Assembly (NCBI RefSeq): GCF_018129385.1
Contig: NZ_JAFCLN010000019.1
Span: forward strand, 62,001 to 126,000
Length of the DNA stretch: 64,000 nucleotides
Reading direction: 5' to 3'
DNA from: Bradyrhizobium lablabi
GTDB taxonomy: Bacteria > Pseudomonadota > Alphaproteobacteria > Rhizobiales > Xanthobacteraceae
Shown here: positions 63,477-64,000 of the stretch, one piece after another
Numbering within the stretch: position 1 is the stretch's first letter
Layout of the letters: each line of letters opens with the position of its first letter
Translations under genes and position numbers: made by a program
Notes under the pieces: model-generated
Told to the model about the DNA's origin: nothing
Database searches by the model: none
What the model saw: only the letters and a program-made list of their open reading frames with translations

Positions 63477-64000
63477 TCAGCTCGGGAACACGCAGCTGTT
63501 TTCTTCCTTGGTCGCTGCGATCACTTCCAGATCTTCGTTCGGGCCCGGTACCGGCGGGCTCGACGCGAAGATATCCCACTGGTTCTTGATCTTGTCGGCG
63601 GGCAACGCGGTGACCGCGTACATCTCGTGCATCAATTGGTGATCCGAGCCGCGGAAGTAGCCCTGCCGGGTCTTGAGTACATCGAACTTCGCGCCCTTTT
63701 CGAAGTGTTCGATGATTTTCGGCGACTCCGCCGATTTCAGCTCATTGACGGCCTGCGCCACGATCTTGGTTGCGATGTAATCGCCCCAGGCCTGATTCTC
63801 CGGCGGCTTGTTGTATTTCTTGGTGAAGGCGCCGACGAACGCCTTGGTGCCGGGCGTGTCGATCAGGTGATGCCAGACAACGGGCCACGTGCCGACGAAA
63901 TTGCCCTTGCCGGCTGCCCAGGCCAGCGCGGTATCGAAGCCGAACCCGCCGACCGGGAATGTCAGGCCGAACTCCGCATATTGCTTGAGGAAGTTGGTGA
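63477..64000 (-). CDS. ABC branched-chain-type substrate-binding protein (5' truncated by window)
   Basis: The frame stays open through the window end, so the N-terminus and signal peptide lie beyond it. The visible 174 codons begin NFLKQYAEFGLTFPVGGFGF and end KEENSCVFPS, with a hydrophobic-to-basic GFDTALAWAAGKGNFVG segment and typical type-I binding-fold layout. It presumably feeds LivH and the LivM-LivG-LivF fusion. Ligand unknown. Confidence 0.85.
   Translation of the reverse strand, partial: TNFLKQYAEFGLTFPVGGFGFDTALAWAAGKGNFVGTWPVVWHHLIDTPGTKAFVGAFTKKYNKPPENQAWGDYIATKIVAQAVNELKSAESPKIIEHFEKGAKFDVLKTRQGYFRGSDHQLMHEMYAVTALPADKIKNQWDIFASSPPVPGPNEDLEVIAATKEENSCVFPS

Overview
The window is a high-GC alphaproteobacterial chromosome segment, most like Bradyrhizobium or a close relative in the Nitrobacteraceae. 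The evidence is a circularly permuted two-piece tmRNA gene with tag ANDNFAPVAQAA, the fumC/sspB and hflK-hflC-DUF2065-degP neighbourhoods, many Liv-, Tct- and SsuABC-type transporters, and dispersed palindromic intergenic repeats of the kind common in that family. There are no tRNA or rRNA genes, no phage, no transposase and no CRISPR array. Nearly all of it reads as ordinary chromosome.

Layout. 1-7 kb: the tail of an AsmA-like protein, a membrane protein, an ABC-F ATPase, feoAB with a candidate iron-control box, and a secreted TPR protein. 6.5-9.7 kb (minus strand): ssrA (tmRNA), sspB, fumC, and a two-gene DUF4169/ribbon-helix-helix unit. 9.8-14.2 kb: a split chromate transporter and a tctB-tctA-SBP uptake operon. 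14.4-19.9 kb: thyA-folA, hflK-hflC-DUF2065-degP. 20-21.8 kb: serB and miaA, divergent with overlapping start codons. 22-29.3 kb: the branched-chain amino acid block (promoter, leader peptide and attenuator, ilvI, a threonine dehydratase-like gene, ilvN, a methyltransferase, two exporters, ilvC). 29.7-36.4 kb: DUF2336 protein, SDR, a TetR/membrane-protein divergent pair with twin operators, three tiny membrane or secreted proteins, and an LtaS-like sulfatase-fold protein. 36.5-44.1 kb: an osmoprotectant ABC system with fused permease and binding protein, an MHS-family symporter, and a scattered SsuABC-like system. 44.2-49.8 kb: a Nudix-like protein and a complete Liv operon. 50-58.9 kb: VOC protein, FAD oxidoreductase, PPK2, a PaoABC-type molybdenum aldehyde oxidoreductase, GNAT, methyltransferase. 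59-64 kb: a repeat-containing small secreted protein, MgtC-like protein, and a second Liv system whose LivM, LivG and LivF are one polypeptide.

Several neighbours work together. tmRNA tags stalled nascent proteins and SspB delivers tagged proteins to ClpXP. The ilv leader peptide couples charging of Ile/Leu/Val tRNAs to expression of the acetolactate synthase genes. ThyA regenerates dihydrofolate that the adjacent DHFR reduces. HflKC and DegP are envelope quality-control factors.

The most informative observations beyond routine annotation are the permuted ssrA beside sspB, the ilv attenuator, the twin TGTAA-N7-TTACA operators, a 12-nt tandem repeat inside a signal peptide gene, the LivM-LivG-LivF fusion, and twelve palindromic intergenic repeats in about seven families. 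I found no clearly undescribed defence or mobile system.
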